Part shown: in pieces, positions 21,718 to 33,911 of the stretch
Position numbering within the stretch: the stretch's first letter is position 1
Layout of the letters: every line of letters starts with the position of its first letter
Assembly: GCA_001936135.1 (NCBI GenBank)
Contig: CP012813.1
Coordinates: 372,001-436,000, forward strand
DNA from: Saccharomycopsis fibuligera x Saccharomycopsis cf. fibuligera
Taxonomy: Eukaryota > Ascomycota > Saccharomycetes > Ascoideales > Saccharomycopsidaceae
DNA length: 64,000 bases
Direction of reading: 5' to 3'
Position numbers and translations under genes: made by a program
Notes under the pieces: generated by a model
What the model was told of the DNA's origin: nothing
Databases searched by the model: none
What the model saw: the letters and a program-made list of their open reading frames with translations, nothing else

Positions 21718-21739
21718 GGGGGGGGGGGGGGGGGGGGGG
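21718..21739 (+). repeat. Poly-G tract, 22 nt
   Basis: Uninterrupted run of 22 G, rare in an AT-rich yeast and able to form G-quadruplex structure. It lies 0.8 kb past the STB3 3' end, in DNA without a recognised gene. Confidence 0.95.
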
Positions 21740-22563
21740 CAGTACAGGAATGAACCACCTCAGTTGTCTGAGACGAGTCTCTCCGGTACGATTTTTGATG
21801 CAAATAACACACATGCACACCAAACCTGTTGCTGTCCTGATCATGATTGTGTTTATTCTGTAATTAGTTAAACCCGTGCAATAACAAAGCAAACAAATTA
21901 TTAGATAAAGAAACAGGCAACATTTATCTTTCAAAGTAGAAAAAAAAAAGTAACACAATCAAGAACAATAAAATCAAATTATTAAATGGATACGTTTAAA
22001 AATTGTGAATGTAAAAACATTAATGAAAAAGTTGAAAAAACAGTGAGCGAAATGAGTTAAAAATATAATGTACTAGTGCTAGTAAGTAGTAAATAATAAA
22101 TAGTAAAGGTAGTTAAAAAGTAGTAAGAGCGATAGTGACATAACACAAATAAATAAAGACAAGTAATAAAAAAAAAAGTAGAACCTATAAAACATAGAAA
22201 CAAACGTATCAGACGTAGTTTTCTTCAACAAACTTCTATGACAAAACCCACACACAAACCAAACCAAAAAATGAGAATAAAATAACCAAAATAAAGAGCA
22301 GAATATCCATATACCAATATTACCCATCAGTAGTGACCCAAAACAATAAAATAACATATTGCACTACTCAACAAAGGAGCAGAGCAAAATGACCAAAAGA
22401 ATTAACCAGAACAAAGAATAAACGTAAATGCAGCATACCAGAATAAACAAACAAACAAACAAACAAACAAAACAAGCCAGTTGTCATCACCAAAAACAAA
22501 ATAATATCGTTAAGCCATAAGATCTATCATTACCAAAACAAAAGAAAATTTCTTTAAAAGCGA

Positions 22564-24264
22564 TTACGCCAGGCTCAAATTCACCAATGCATAAGCAGCA
22601 GCTTCTTCTCGAAAATCGAGATTTTTTCTTTTAATCTTTATTTCATTATCAGAAATTGATGGCCTTGAGGTGCTTGTTGATTCATGACGTAAAGAAGCGG
22701 CTCCCATAGAAGCCCAATCCTCTTCATCAGTATCAGAGTGATAGCTTGAAGATGTACTATTTGAATTTCTAACTGCTGAATAGTTTGTATTAGCAGTAGT
22801 GTGACTGGTATTGCTTGAGTTTGAGTATGAAAGAGGTGTAGCGTTTGTAGCATTAGTAATATTGCTGATTGACATACGTTTTGGTGAAGAAGATGATTTT
22901 CTCATAAAACTTTCATTAAATGATTGACGTCTTCTATAATTTCCCAAATCTTCTTGCAAATTATCAACTGGCTCATATCCATCAACCAAATTTGCATTTG
23001 CAGTGGCATTACTGCTATTGCTGCTATTATTGAAAGAACCTAATCTGCTTCTAACCTTTGGTTTGCTAATGCCTTTCGTAGAGTTGTTAAAAGATGAACG
23101 ATGATGACGCATGGTTGGAGCATTTGCACCAGACAACAATGGCGTGCTTGGGTAAACAACTTGGGAATGACTTCTTGGTTGAATAACTGCTGTAGGGATC
23201 TTTGGTTTGTTTTCATGGAACTGAAATCTGTTATTTAGGCCATCTTCTTCATCGTCACTATAATTTTCTTCATTATCCTCTCCGTCACCATCTTCTTCAT
23301 CAGAAGAAGACAAAATAGCATCTTCATTGTTATTAACACTATGAATCAACTTAGATCTGGTAACTACTGCGCTAGCGTTATTAGCAGTACCGCTCAATCT
23401 TGGAGAACGAGGAATGATATCACGATGTGGGTCATTATTAGCATTAGTGATTGATTCACGACGATTTTTCCAACCAAATGATTCTGATGGTTTTCTAACT
23501 GGTGGCGAACGACTCTTAGTAGACGCAACGGCGGCAGCGGCAGCGGTAGCAGGAATAGAAACAGGAGTTACGGAACCGCTTCCGCTACTATTACCATTAA
23601 CACTAGCAACGCCAACTGTAGTAGTAGCGCCAGCACCTGAGCCATTTCTGGTTGGTGATTTTTCAAAATGCTCACTCACTTCACCACTGCTGCTATTTCT
23701 GCGGCTATTGCTACCAGTAGTGCCATTTTGTGCAGCATTGATTTTTGCTTGCATATGTTTGACGTGTTGGGAACCAACGTGTCTAGCGGCCCATTGACCC
23801 CAGCCCACTTTTTCAAAAACACAACCAGTAATAGGATCTCCATTATCTAAAGCAGCAATGATGAGCCTTCTTTGCTTCGATAATGATAATTGAGCAAAGC
23901 CCGGAATTTGAGTGGCCAAATGAGAAGTTAAATGTCTAATGGCAAGCGGGCCTTGAGTCAAGAGTAATTTGGCTAGCTTGTCTGGAGTAACAGCGGCGGC
24001 AGCGGCAATTCCTGCTGGAGAAGAAGTGGAAAGTTGGCCATTTGGTCTAGCACCATTTTTGTCATATTCTTCAGTGGGTTCTGATTTGGAAAAGCTGCTG
24101 TTTTGGTTGTTCTGGTTGGCTTGATGGGTTAATTGTGGCGCGTTAGCCGCGACGGTATTATTATTTTTGGTGGTGGTGGTGGTGTTTTGGTTGGTACTTG
24201 TGGTATTACTGGAGAAACCTAATGGATTAGGCAAGATTGCAACATTTGAGTTTGCGGAGGACAT
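22564..24264 (-). CDS. STB3: Stb3-type RRPE-binding transcription regulator
   Basis: 566 residues. Stb3 binds the ribosomal RNA processing element (GAAAATTTTT) and recruits Sin3/Rpd3 to repress ribosome-biogenesis genes when nutrients are poor. The only ordered part is the Stb3 domain at about residues 89-168: TPDKLAKLLLTQGPLAIRHL, IPGFAQLSLSKQRRLIIAAL, CVFEKVGWGQWAARHVG. The remainder is Ser/Asn/Thr-rich low complexity with an acidic block (about 318-345) and many S/T-P and RRxS sites consistent with kinase control (inference). Start at 24264 (MSSANSNVAILPNPLGF) is the first ATG of the frame. Antisense frames here are shadows. Confidence 0.88.
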   Translation of the reverse strand: MSSANSNVAILPNPLGFSSNTTSTNQNTTTTTKNNNTVAANAPQLTHQANQNNQNSSFSKSEPTEEYDKNGARPNGQLSTSSPAGIAAAAAVTPDKLAKLLLTQGPLAIRHLTSHLATQIPGFAQLSLSKQRRLIIAALDNGDPITGCVFEKVGWGQWAARHVGSQHVKHMQAKINAAQNGTTGSNSRRNSSSGEVSEHFEKSPTRNGSGAGATTTVGVASVNGNSSGSGSVTPVSIPATAAAAAVASTKSRSPPVRKPSESFGWKNRRESITNANNDPHRDIIPRSPRLSGTANNASAVVTRSKLIHSVNNNEDAILSSSDEEDGDGEDNEENYSDDEEDGLNNRFQFHENKPKIPTAVIQPRSHSQVVYPSTPLLSGANAPTMRHHRSSFNNSTKGISKPKVRSRLGSFNNSSNSSNATANANLVDGYEPVDNLQEDLGNYRRRQSFNESFMRKSSSSPKRMSISNITNATNATPLSYSNSSNTSHTTANTNYSAVRNSNSTSSSYHSDTDEEDWASMGAASLRHESTSTSRPSISDNEIKIKRKNLDFREEAAAYALVNLSLA

Positions 24265-27200
24265 TCTGTTCGGATATGAATAGGTTGAATGGCCTTTTGT
24301 TGTTGTTGTTGGTGTTGTTGTTGGTGTTGTCTAGAAGACTGAAAAGAAGGGTGAAATTTCAAGGGCGAGAAAACTGCCACAATCGGCTGCTCAGTCTTTA
24401 TGTACGTGTATGTCACACAAACGAAAAAGAAGGGAATTTGCTGCGTGTTCGGATGGAAACTGCGGAACAAACAAACAAACAAACAAAACAATAAACAAAC
24501 ACAACAAAGTTATTTAAGTCCAAAGGAGCTGTTGAGGAGTATTTATGCGAATGTGAATGAAAGCAGTGTGTGCCGTGATGAAATTTGCTATTGATTGACT
24601 GATTGGTCAACTGGATTGAATAGAATAAAATAAAATAGGCGGCTCGGGGCACAGTTAGTGTTGGCGACCTGAGACAGATAAGACGAGTCAAGGATAAAAA
24701 AAACACACAAATTTAAGGCGGCCGATGCAGTGTGGTACGGGTGCCTTTCTTTGATCAGCGTGGCGAACTCCAGAGTGATGAATAGTAGTTGTTGACTTGA
24801 GTAAGTTAGTAAGCTTTCAGTGGGTGGTTAGGAGAGTGGAATGAAATTTCTGTGTCAGAGTGAAAAAAAAAAGAGCAAGAATGAAAGATTAAATACATTT
24901 GGGACTGCCAAACAACTGAAATGAAGAGAGAAATTCCGAGGCGTTAATTTATTCTATTTTATGCTGTTTGATGCTGTTCTCGCTGTCTACTATTAGTGAT
25001 CGAGTGAATGATGTGGACGGATCCTGGGGGGATGCACTAGCCACCGCACTGTCCTGTCCTGTGCGGTACTGTGACAATGCTGTGACGCTGTGACGCTGTG
25101 ACGCTGCCAGCTAGAACACTGCTGTCCCAATGCTCTGCGTGCATGCGTGACACAACCTCACAGTACACTTTACTAAACGTAGACGCACGCGGCCGCACGC
25201 CCAACAGCGTAGTACTGTTGTGTGAAGGCATACGTTTGTTTTTGCTTCCCGTCATGTATATACGAAAGCCCCCCGAAGAGTAAAGAGACGCAACTTACTG
25301 CATGTGCCTTTTTCCACTGCCTCGAGCCAATGATATCAAGTAAACTAGTCTTATAGACTTCTAAGAGTAAAACAGTGAAGTTTAATGAAGACAGGCTACT
25401 AAACTTCATAGTAGAGTAATTTTTTTGATACTCGAGCTACTCCAGAGTAGGTTCTATCATTCGCCAACTACTCAGAAAAGCTTGAGGCACGTTCACAATT
25501 AATTAATCATAGTTTCAATTAATTAAAAATCAACTAATCAATCATTCTGTACTGATATCAATCAATTAATTACGACATCAAATGACAACTAATTAGTCTG
25601 CTTTTGGCAGTGATTGCACGATGAAGTCTGATTTTCAAATGATCGGCAATACTTCTAACTCTTTCTCTTTCGAGACGGACACTATTGGCATTTGATAAAG
25701 TGCCATGGCGCATTGCCTCTTTTTTTTTTGCTCGTTCTTTTGGGTGCAGCAAAATGCCTATAGTGTTGGACTATAGTATAGTGTAGCAAGGTGAAATGTA
25801 TTGTATAGCAAAGATATAGTATGGCATGGTGTTCGGCCCATTAGTTGGCACATGTCCCAGATACCGCTGCTCGGAGTATCTCCGGGATTATGGCTCCTTC
25901 CACAAGCCCAAATGAGTATCCCATCATCATCGTTATCAAAAACAGCAATAGTCACATTTTTTCTTTTTTTTTAATTTTTTTGACGACTGAAACTCCATTG
26001 TGGAAATTATCAGTTGCAAATTAAATGTAATTGAACGAATGTGAAACTTACTGTCGCGATTCGACCCGACAATAACTGCGCTACACCATTTTATAATACA
26101 GTATTCTGGTTGGATGCTGCTGTCTTAGGTTCGCTAACTATAGTCACTTGTTATAGCCCACTATCAGATATATTTCCCCGAAACGCGGAGCTAATTAACT
26201 TACATTACTTTACTTTGCTTGGTATTGTGTGTATTATACTTACGCCGACCTTTGAAAGCGTAAACCTCAGGATACCCTCAACTCATGGAACTACTGTAGT
26301 AGTAGTGGTAATACGCTAAAATTAGAAATAAGTCACCAGAACATAGACTGATCAAAAACCAATATAATGCAATGCCCTCAGCACCATAAGATAGAATATA
26401 GCAGTGCCAATAGCATCATTCCGTGCACTCCGCAGCACTAAGACTTAGTCGAGTAAGTAAGTCGATCGCATTCATAGCAAATCTAATCAATCAATCCAAC
26501 TAATGTCATGGCTCATCCATCCTTTCACACACTCATAAAACACATATGTCCCAAAGGAAAACCACAATGACTTATCATGTCCCTCGCAGTATTAATGTGC
26601 TATGATTTGCAATTTTAAAATTTACATAGATTTTGCAATACCCCGTACACAATTTTGCTGTTATGCTTAGATTTCGCATTTTAGTCTGATTTTTTGAGGC
26701 TACAGCTACAGTTTTACATCACCAAAAAAAAAAAAGTGGTTCGTCGCCGAGCGTTGCCAGTTTAAGAGTTTTAATTTTACTAATTTTCTTTTACTACATT
26801 TAGTAAAAATCGAATACCACGATTTTATTCTTCCAACATATAGTGTTGTTATCGTAAACTCGACGTCACTAACCTCATTAATTTGAGTTAAATAGCAGCA
26901 AGCTGAAAACTGGAGAATAAGATCGAGAATAATAATAGAAGTCAGTGTCCCTATCTCTATTGCCCACGCTCCCGGAGCCCCTTAATGAAATGCAAGTTGG
27001 TAACTATATTTATTCAAAGATATGATAGCTATTATGGCTATTGTAACTATTATAGCTTATAACTACATCAATGGAATCGGTTTTAAGTTTGCCACGGCCG
27101 TAGTCGGACATCATTGGCATCACCATAGTTCATCAGCGTCATTATCGCGGTAGTTACTGTATTCTCAACATTTTTTTTTAGTTAATTAGTCACTCACATG

Positions 27201-28204
27201 TTTTGTTTTGTTTTTTTTTTTAAAAAAAAAAAGAAAGTGCCAATGCTGACAATTGTCTATAAAAATAAGTTAGGCCTTTCGTGGAAAAAAGAAAGAGAAG
27301 ACCCTCGAAGTCCGGCCCGATAGGTGGAATTGTCTTATGAGACATTAGTGGGTCATTCCAGTTAATAGAACTGATTGACCCTTTTATGTATTTACGCTCT
27401 AGCATAACCATTGTTATATTTTTCCATCCAGCTGACTAGAGCTAGAGCTAGTTGACAGATAGGTAGACCGGTAGCTGTCAATGAGGATGAGCTTGATTTT
27501 TCTGCCAATTTGCTTTTTTTTGATACGTTGACGAGCCAATTCTAATAAAGAAACATGTTTCGGGCACTCTTGCAATGTCTTTCCTTAAGTTCAATGATCA
27601 CTTCAACTAGCTCACCTCACAAGTTTAGAGTAAGCATCTGCAAATAATACATGTCCCAAGGGCTTTCAAAAACCAGGGTATCCAACAATACAAAACTGAC
27701 TAGTTGAGCCAAAGAATAGCAGCCATTTTCAACATGGTGCTAGCCAGCTGCTAGTACTATAGGTTTGAGGCATGCTCATCTCATTAGTTCGTTAGCCAAA
27801 GCAGTGGTAATGACAGGAATATAAACAGTTATATTTGGCTCTTTTTAATCCACGTTTTCAGAGAAATGTTTACTAGTGTCACTATATGGCTAAATTTCCC
27901 TTTTTTTTAACCCTTGCTATTGTAATTTAAGCTGGTTTGCTCTCTTTTCATTTTGACTCTTTACATTCTTTTACCATTAGCACCTTATAAATGATAAAGT
28001 ACAAGTAAGAAGCGAGAGAAACAAAAAGAAGAAAGCAAAGGCTCGAGGAAGTCCGGGGATGCTTATCAAACTCTCATACACTTCGGAGCTAATGGTCAGA
28101 CTTATATATAAATCTGAGACTTTATATCAAAACTCCAAGCTTAAGATTGCTTATTGTAGTGATTGAGGTCTATTGACTTAGAAATTCTTTCTACTTGCGG
28201 TGTT

Positions 28205-28470
28205 GAGATGGCCAGATTGCGCATATATAATCGGATTATCACTTCAATGAGGCTAGTGTATCAAATATGATCTACAACTTAATGGCGAAGAAGGCTTATT
28301 AGAAAGTAATAGCAAACTTATGACAGCACCGTTAGTTGGCAAATAACTAGTCACAGAAGAAGAGTACGAGTCCGTCGAGCTGCACAGCTTCTTTGAGTCT
28401 ATATTCCCACTGATCCTGACTATCCTGAAGGGTACAACAGTCAATGAATATAAAATTGAGATAACTGTAT
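28205..28470 (+). pseudogene. Decayed, unidentified coding stretch
   Basis: A plus-strand frame from about 28255 to 28468 reads like protein with a single in-frame stop (segments KYDLQLNGEEGLLESNSKLM and EEEYESVELHSFFESIFPLI). A natural-looking stretch in another frame precedes it (MARLRIYNRIITSMRLVYQI). Family not recognised. Confidence 0.3.
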
Positions 28471-29364
28471 AACTGTTCTAAAAGCCTTTTTTCTTTTTAA
28501 TCGTGAAAAAATTGTTCCTTTTGTTTGAGTATACTCTTATGATGCATATGTCATCTGTGAATCCTGTATACCGCATTAGGAAAAATACTCGAATAAAACA
28601 ACGCATTACTACAACAATGCAACACTGCGACACTGCAATGATAATGAAGTGTTTGAGCATTAAGCCTTTTTAAAATATAAGCTCATAAGACAGAGATTGC
28701 TTACATATCGCAACCAATGAATGAATGATCAGCTGTAATGCACTGTGCAGATTGAACCGTAATGAATATCTATTAGTGAGCTGTGGGACCATATTCAAGA
28801 TACCTTTTTAAGAACCACTAGATTCTCTACGGCACGCATTTCTCTTTCTTTTATTTGTTTTTGTGACAAACAGGTAAGAGATAAAGATCGCTGACAGGTT
28901 TTTAACTAATTATCTGATTAACACGCCGGGGGACGCCAGAGATGATCAGCGCATCTTGCATAGTGAATGATTTTCATTCATGAATTAGCCAATAAACTAG
29001 TTGATCAGTTGATTGAACGATGATCATTTGACAAACTAATTGAAAGGATGTTTGATTGACCAATAGTTCTCTTTTGAGTGTGTAAGTGAGTGTTTCGGTA
29101 TGCTTCAAATTAACGCAGGAGAGTGCTATTTGATTTTAGAATATTTTTTGATTATTGCCTTCGATTCAGTAACAGCATATATATAGACCAGGTCCAGACT
29201 TTCAACTTTATGCTTCACGTTTGCCTGCTATGATTTAACCATAGTTCGCGTCTTGCGTACATATTGGTTCTTCTAGGAGCATTTCCGGTAGTTGTTTGCT
29301 TTCTTTTCATTTGCCACTTGCCTTTTATTTTTTTTTTTTTCAAACAGGTTGAATTATTATAAGA

Positions 29365-29590
29365 TGATTTTATGCATTAGCATACTTGAGAATGTGATTC
29401 CCGGTCAGTTATTGTAATCAAAGGTAACGAAAGGAAAGGCGAATGTCTTCTGTGTTCATTATAGTAGCCTATAATTTCATATTCAAATCTAGGACAAGCT
29501 TTGAAGCAGTGTCTTTCTCCAATATTGAAATCATCTCTCCCAGTGTCTTCCCTCGAGATAGAGAAACATCCGTCTAATAGACCTGAAATT
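29365..29590 (-). pseudogene. Decayed, unidentified coding stretch
   Basis: Minus-strand frame of about 68 codons (contains SREDTGRDDFNIGERHCFKA and EYEIIGYYNEHRRHSPFLSL), with no start codon and bordered upstream by a stop and a poly-A/T tract. Family not recognised; may be the tail of a lost gene. Confidence 0.28.
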
Positions 29591-29604
29591 CAAAACTCAA
29601 AACT

Positions 29605-29605
<1 letters not shown>

Positions 29606-29638
<33 letters not shown>
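29606..29638 (+). repeat. Poly-A tract, 33 nt
   Basis: Uninterrupted run of 33 A next to the decayed stretch at 29.4 kb. Confidence 0.95.
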
Positions 29639-29639
<1 letters not shown>

Positions 29640-30752
29640 ACTCTTTGTAATGAAATCGTATTTAGTGGGATAGATCTAAGATTCCAGAGCCAAAGAACGG
29701 GGCTGTCTGTCAAAACTCTGGACCTCTATTCGCTCCCAACTTCCGTCTTCCATATACAGATTTGTCGGTCAGTATTGCTCGCCATCACTCTCCCTTCGTT
29801 AGCAAACTATTGTATGCTAAGATACCAGCGCCGCCGTCGGCGGCCACAGCTGTTGCTAATTATAACTATAATTATGACCAGCATACCATACACGATCAAA
29901 AAGGCTCCGGGACACCAATAAACGGTGGCTGAAACAGTGTCCCACGAATTACCAAAGTGATTTTTTAGCTTTATTGCACTAGCTGCAGTATTCAGTAGGC
30001 GGCTTCTGTGGCTTGATTTCAGTCAGAAAAGGCGAAATGAAGTGAAAGCAACCATCCATCTCTAATCACTTTAATTAAAAGCGGCATTAATGCCAAAGCT
30101 CAAGGCGATTGCTCTCGTAGTACTTACTTGGATGAAGCAATAATGCTTTTACTATCAAGGGGGTGCACGAGGTACTATCCTAAATAAGTCTAATTTGATG
30201 ATTTGACTTCCTTGAGATTATCCGTGCTTTTGGGCCATACTGTGCCTTGGTGCATCTAGACGCGAGTACAGCCCCTCGGAGTTTTCTCATATTGAGAGCG
30301 AGGATGCTATTCTGTACTTTTTTCCTATAGAAAAATATTCAGCAGAAAGTGATCGGAGGAGTAAGCTGAGTATGATTATTACATCTCATAATACTTAATT
30401 CGTTATACCTGGTTTTCGTATATCTCTATCAATCTTAAAGTTGATACGTTGCAAAGTTGGTGAAGTTACTAGAACGTCCCTTGCAGCGTGTTTACTAGAG
30501 GTAGAATATATATATATAATCAACTGCGAAAATGATGTCAAGTGAGTTTGAGTAGTATTAGTGGTTTCTGTTGTGTATCCGATGCAGCAAAGTTTTGAAA
30601 AGAGGTCTGTTTTGAAGTTAATAACTTTTTGAGGTTTAAGGTACGATGATGTGACAATGGCAAAGCAGATCTGACCAAAGATGCAAAAGACAGAATGGTC
30701 TTCATTTGATGCCCAATGGTGCCAGCACATATTATCCAAGCTTAATCTCTTA

Positions 30753-30753
<1 letters not shown>

Positions 30754-30796
<43 letters not shown>
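30754..30796 (+). repeat. Poly-A tract, 43 nt
   Basis: Uninterrupted run of 43 A in the gene-free region upstream of the ECM3-like gene. Confidence 0.95.
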
Positions 30797-30798
<2 letters not shown>

Positions 30799-31568
30799 AA
30801 AGCATTATAATCAAAGCGCTTTTAGGCTGCCTTCAATATTCCTTGTTTGTTGTAACTTTTTTTCTCAAATTTTGCTCTTTACCAAGTATGCCCATGTTCA
30901 TAATTGTGGCTCAACAGAAATTTCAACGTGGTGAACGGAGTTAAGCTGTAAGCTTTGCTAGTGATTACCCATCATAGTTTAATCCTTAAAAGGCAAAATT
31001 TCAACAGCCGCCTACTTCTGCACCATATTGTTGACTACTAACTGGGTTCAGTGGCAGTATTTGCTCATATGGATTGGTATACCGATATTAGAGACTTAAG
31101 TGCGGCTGACGGAGTGTATATGGGGCTCTGCATGCATGTCACAGGATATCGTAAAAAAGAAAAAAAAAAAAACGAAAGCGGAAGCGGAAAATTTCCATGA
31201 AAGTCGTTTGCTGATAGTTCTTTTAGTCTCAACTATTCTAATGGTTGGAATTGCATTTGAATGCTCAGGGGCCCTGCAAAAAGATTCAACCGGTGATTGG
31301 TTTTCTACAAACAAGTGCTGGATTAAAATCAACTCAGCTTTTTCCTCGAGTTCTGAGAGATCATTTATCGAAGTCATTCATTAGAAGCACTCCTTAATGA
31401 CTCAACTACAAAGCTCCGATTATCGCCTCATCAATCAACACTTAACACAAAAATCAGCACCATCTCAATACAACACATCATAACCAGTCAAAAATAAAAA
31501 AAAGAAAAGGAAAAGATAGCATTTTAATATTATAGAAATATACTTACCTTTCAAATCATACACTCAGA

Positions 31569-33911
31569 ATGACAGTAAGTCTAGGCTCCATCATATGGAC
31601 AAGCTTCAAGCCAATGCTAAAAATTTACGCCACTATAGGTGTTGGTTTCTTTTTTGGCAAACAAAACATTTTTGACATTGCAACATCAAGAAACGTCTCC
31701 TACATTAATCGCCGTATTCTTTTGCCCTGTTTGATGTTCAGTACCATTGTCACTAATATTCAATATACCGACATTAAGCAAATTGCAATAACCTGCTTCA
31801 ACTCATTTTTATACATGGTAATAGCTGGCATACTTATCACTGCCTTCGTCATGGTGGGGCTTCCTTTAGCGTTACCAGGTTATAAATCAAACTCAAAAAC
31901 AAAAACAAGAGTAAGAACATCAGTAGTGGTCAAATCTCTACAAGGATGGAAATACGGTATGATTTTCCTAATGATGTTCTCTAATGGTCCTAATTTACTT
32001 ATTGCATATTTGCAATCATTGCTGTACAATACCAAAGTTTTTAGCTCTGATCAAATAAATAAAGGCATCGGGGTGGTTTTTCTTGCTTTTGCATGTTTTG
32101 ATTTTGCAGTTTACTGTTTAGGAGGGTATACTATGATTGGTCTTGATTTTAAAAGAGGAACGGCAATATCTTCTTCACCATTATCTGAGCATAAAAGCAC
32201 CAGTGGCACCAATAGTGGTAATACAACTACCAGAAATAGCAGCAGTAGCGCCAGTAGCAGTAGCAGCAGCACTGATAATAATGAACACCGGTTGAAGATG
32301 AAGGAGAATGAAAGTTCCAAAAATAGTAACGGGGCCTCAAATAGCAATGTCCAACAACAACAACAACAAGATAGCGACGAAGTGGAATCAATATCTTCGT
32401 CAATAACTTCAGTGGACGAAGTAGAACCTCAACCATTTCAAAACAACGATGCGGAAGAACCTCAACGTCAGCACAGCCACATCAGCCATGGCGGTGGCAG
32501 TGGCATTTCTTCTGGCATTGCCACGGCTACAGGCAACGCCACCGGCTTACAGAGGATTGTCTCAACAGCATCCCAAGGCAGTCAGCAGCAACGACTTCGG
32601 GCCATTGAGCTTCGTCAATTACCGTCCCAGAACATCAACGATATGGTGAATGAATTTAGTAGTGCTGCACATCCTGAAGAATCAATACCCGATAACAATG
32701 AGCTGGCCTCTGATTCTAATTCTGGTACCAAGTTGGCAGTGGCTAAACTTAAGAGATGGTGGTGTTTGAAATTTTGCAAAGGAAAAGAAATAAGGTCGAC
32801 TAATGTGAATATGATCTATACTGAAGATGCCCAAGCTATACCAAATTACCATAGACCACATAGTAATTTAAATCCAAACTCAAACATAAAGAGTAATATC
32901 AATGACAATAGTACTAATTCTCATAGCAATATTACACAACCTACCAGCCAACATACAGTATCCAGATTCAGCTTTTTTACATACCACATTTTTCTTAAGA
33001 ACCTTCTTAAACCCACGATCCTAGCCCCATTACTTAGTTTTGGTATCGCAATGATCCCATGGTTGAAAACATTATTTGTGGCCGCCCCGTTATCCAACAC
33101 CAGTGTTAGCTCGGCGCTGATTGATACAAGGATCAATAATGCCCCTGACGAGTATCCCCCATTGAATATATTCATGAGTTATTGTTCATATCTTGGTAGC
33201 GCACAAGTGCCTATCTCGTTGTTTTTGTGGGGCGCTACGCTTTCTAGACTTGATTTTTTACATTATACTGATAATAAGAAGGGTGCTCTGACAGCTCCTG
33301 TGACGAAAAGCAGCGGCAGTGGCAACAGCAGTGATAAAGACATGGACAATGATAATGATGGAAAGAAGGCTGATTCCGATTCTTTATCAACAACATCGCG
33401 TCTCAAAGAGACTATTTTCTCTTTCAAACGACTTTTCTTACATAGAAACACCATCACAAACACAACTAACAACATCAACATCAACAACAATAGTAGTAGT
33501 AGCAACAGTACGTGGCAACTACTACTAATCTTCACTTTCATTAGCTTAACGAAACTTTGCATCTTACCAATAATTGGCATTGCTTGGCTCTCTGGCATTA
33601 AATCCAATTCACGTTGGTTCAATCCTCAACTCGAAGAGTCCAATAGTATTTTTATATTTGTGCTTTGTTGCGTTTGGGCAATGCCTAGTTTCAATCCTCA
33701 TATTTATTTGACTGCATATTTCACCAAGCCTAAGCCTTCTGATGTGCCTGGTATGGCTCAGGCTTGTAGTAGTGGAAAGAGTAATGCAGAGCCTATTGAT
33801 TATTTGCAGTTGAATTGTTTATCTTGCTGTTTGTTCATTCAATATGCTATTTTTTTCATATCTTTGCCTTTTATTAGTTCTTTTGTTCTTAAACATGTTC
33901 TTCATATTTAA
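31569..33911 (+). CDS. ECM3: Ecm3-family membrane transporter (auxin efflux carrier-like)
   Basis: 780 residues. Member of the Ecm3/YNL095C branch of the auxin-efflux-carrier-like family, integral membrane proteins of poorly known substrate. Five N-terminal helices (about residues 8-190; SLGSIIWTSFKPMLKIYATI aligns with Ecm3 TLGQAIWASVRPIIKIYLII, and IAYLQS is shared), a long Ser/Asn/Gln-rich cytosolic loop (about 195-475), then about five C-terminal helices. The loop keeps a short motif seen in Ecm3 (AIELRQLPSQNINDMVNEFS, near residue 345). GTAAGT directly after the second codon could be a donor, but the unspliced N-terminus matches the family, so no intron is proposed. Which of the two S. 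cerevisiae paralogs is closer I cannot tell. Confidence 0.85.
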   Translation: MTVSLGSIIWTSFKPMLKIYATIGVGFFFGKQNIFDIATSRNVSYINRRILLPCLMFSTIVTNIQYTDIKQIAITCFNSFLYMVIAGILITAFVMVGLPLALPGYKSNSKTKTRVRTSVVVKSLQGWKYGMIFLMMFSNGPNLLIAYLQSLLYNTKVFSSDQINKGIGVVFLAFACFDFAVYCLGGYTMIGLDFKRGTAISSSPLSEHKSTSGTNSGNTTTRNSSSSASSSSSSTDNNEHRLKMKENESSKNSNGASNSNVQQQQQQDSDEVESISSSITSVDEVEPQPFQNNDAEEPQRQHSHISHGGGSGISSGIATATGNATGLQRIVSTASQGSQQQRLRAIELRQLPSQNINDMVNEFSSAAHPEESIPDNNELASDSNSGTKLAVAKLKRWWCLKFCKGKEIRSTNVNMIYTEDAQAIPNYHRPHSNLNPNSNIKSNINDNSTNSHSNITQPTSQHTVSRFSFFTYHIFLKNLLKPTILAPLLSFGIAMIPWLKTLFVAAPLSNTSVSSALIDTRINNAPDEYPPLNIFMSYCSYLGSAQVPISLFLWGATLSRLDFLHYTDNKKGALTAPVTKSSGSGNSSDKDMDNDNDGKKADSDSLSTTSRLKETIFSFKRLFLHRNTITNTTNNININNNSSSSNSTWQLLLIFTFISLTKLCILPIIGIAWLSGIKSNSRWFNPQLEESNSIFIFVLCCVWAMPSFNPHIYLTAYFTKPKPSDVPGMAQACSSGKSNAEPIDYLQLNCLSCCLFIQYAIFFISLPFISSFVLKHVLHI

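Larger units (their letters stand above)
18370..22563. other. 4.2 kb gap between STM1 and STB3
   Basis: Contains an interrupted coding-like stretch (18.75-19.4 kb), a tandem AAAAGTTTC patch at about 20470-20495, a run of 22 G (21718-21739), a tandem CCATGCATGCT block at about 21292-21320, and an A-rich STB3 3' flank with AAAC repeats at 22444-22471. No tRNA or intact gene recognised. Confidence 0.5.
24265..31568. other. 7.3 kb gap between STB3 and ECM3-like gene
   Basis: Holds the STB3 promoter (with a GTT/GGT repeat at about 24297-24330 and AAAC repeats at 24466-24490), a (CTGTGACG)3 tandem at 25080-25103, an AATTAATTA-rich patch near 25500, a T11A11 palindrome at 27211-27232, interrupted coding-like stretches at 28.2 and 29.4 kb, a GC dyad GCCGCCGTCGGCGGC at 29830-29844, and poly-A tracts. 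No tRNA or intact gene recognised. Confidence 0.5.

Noticed and set aside
18370-31568. LTR retrotransposons or solo LTRs in the long gaps
   Set aside because: No paired terminal repeats or polyprotein motifs recognised by eye.
31569-31580. GTAAGT after the second codon of the ECM3-like gene as an intron donor
   Set aside because: The unspliced N-terminus aligns well with Ecm3, so the motif is coding.
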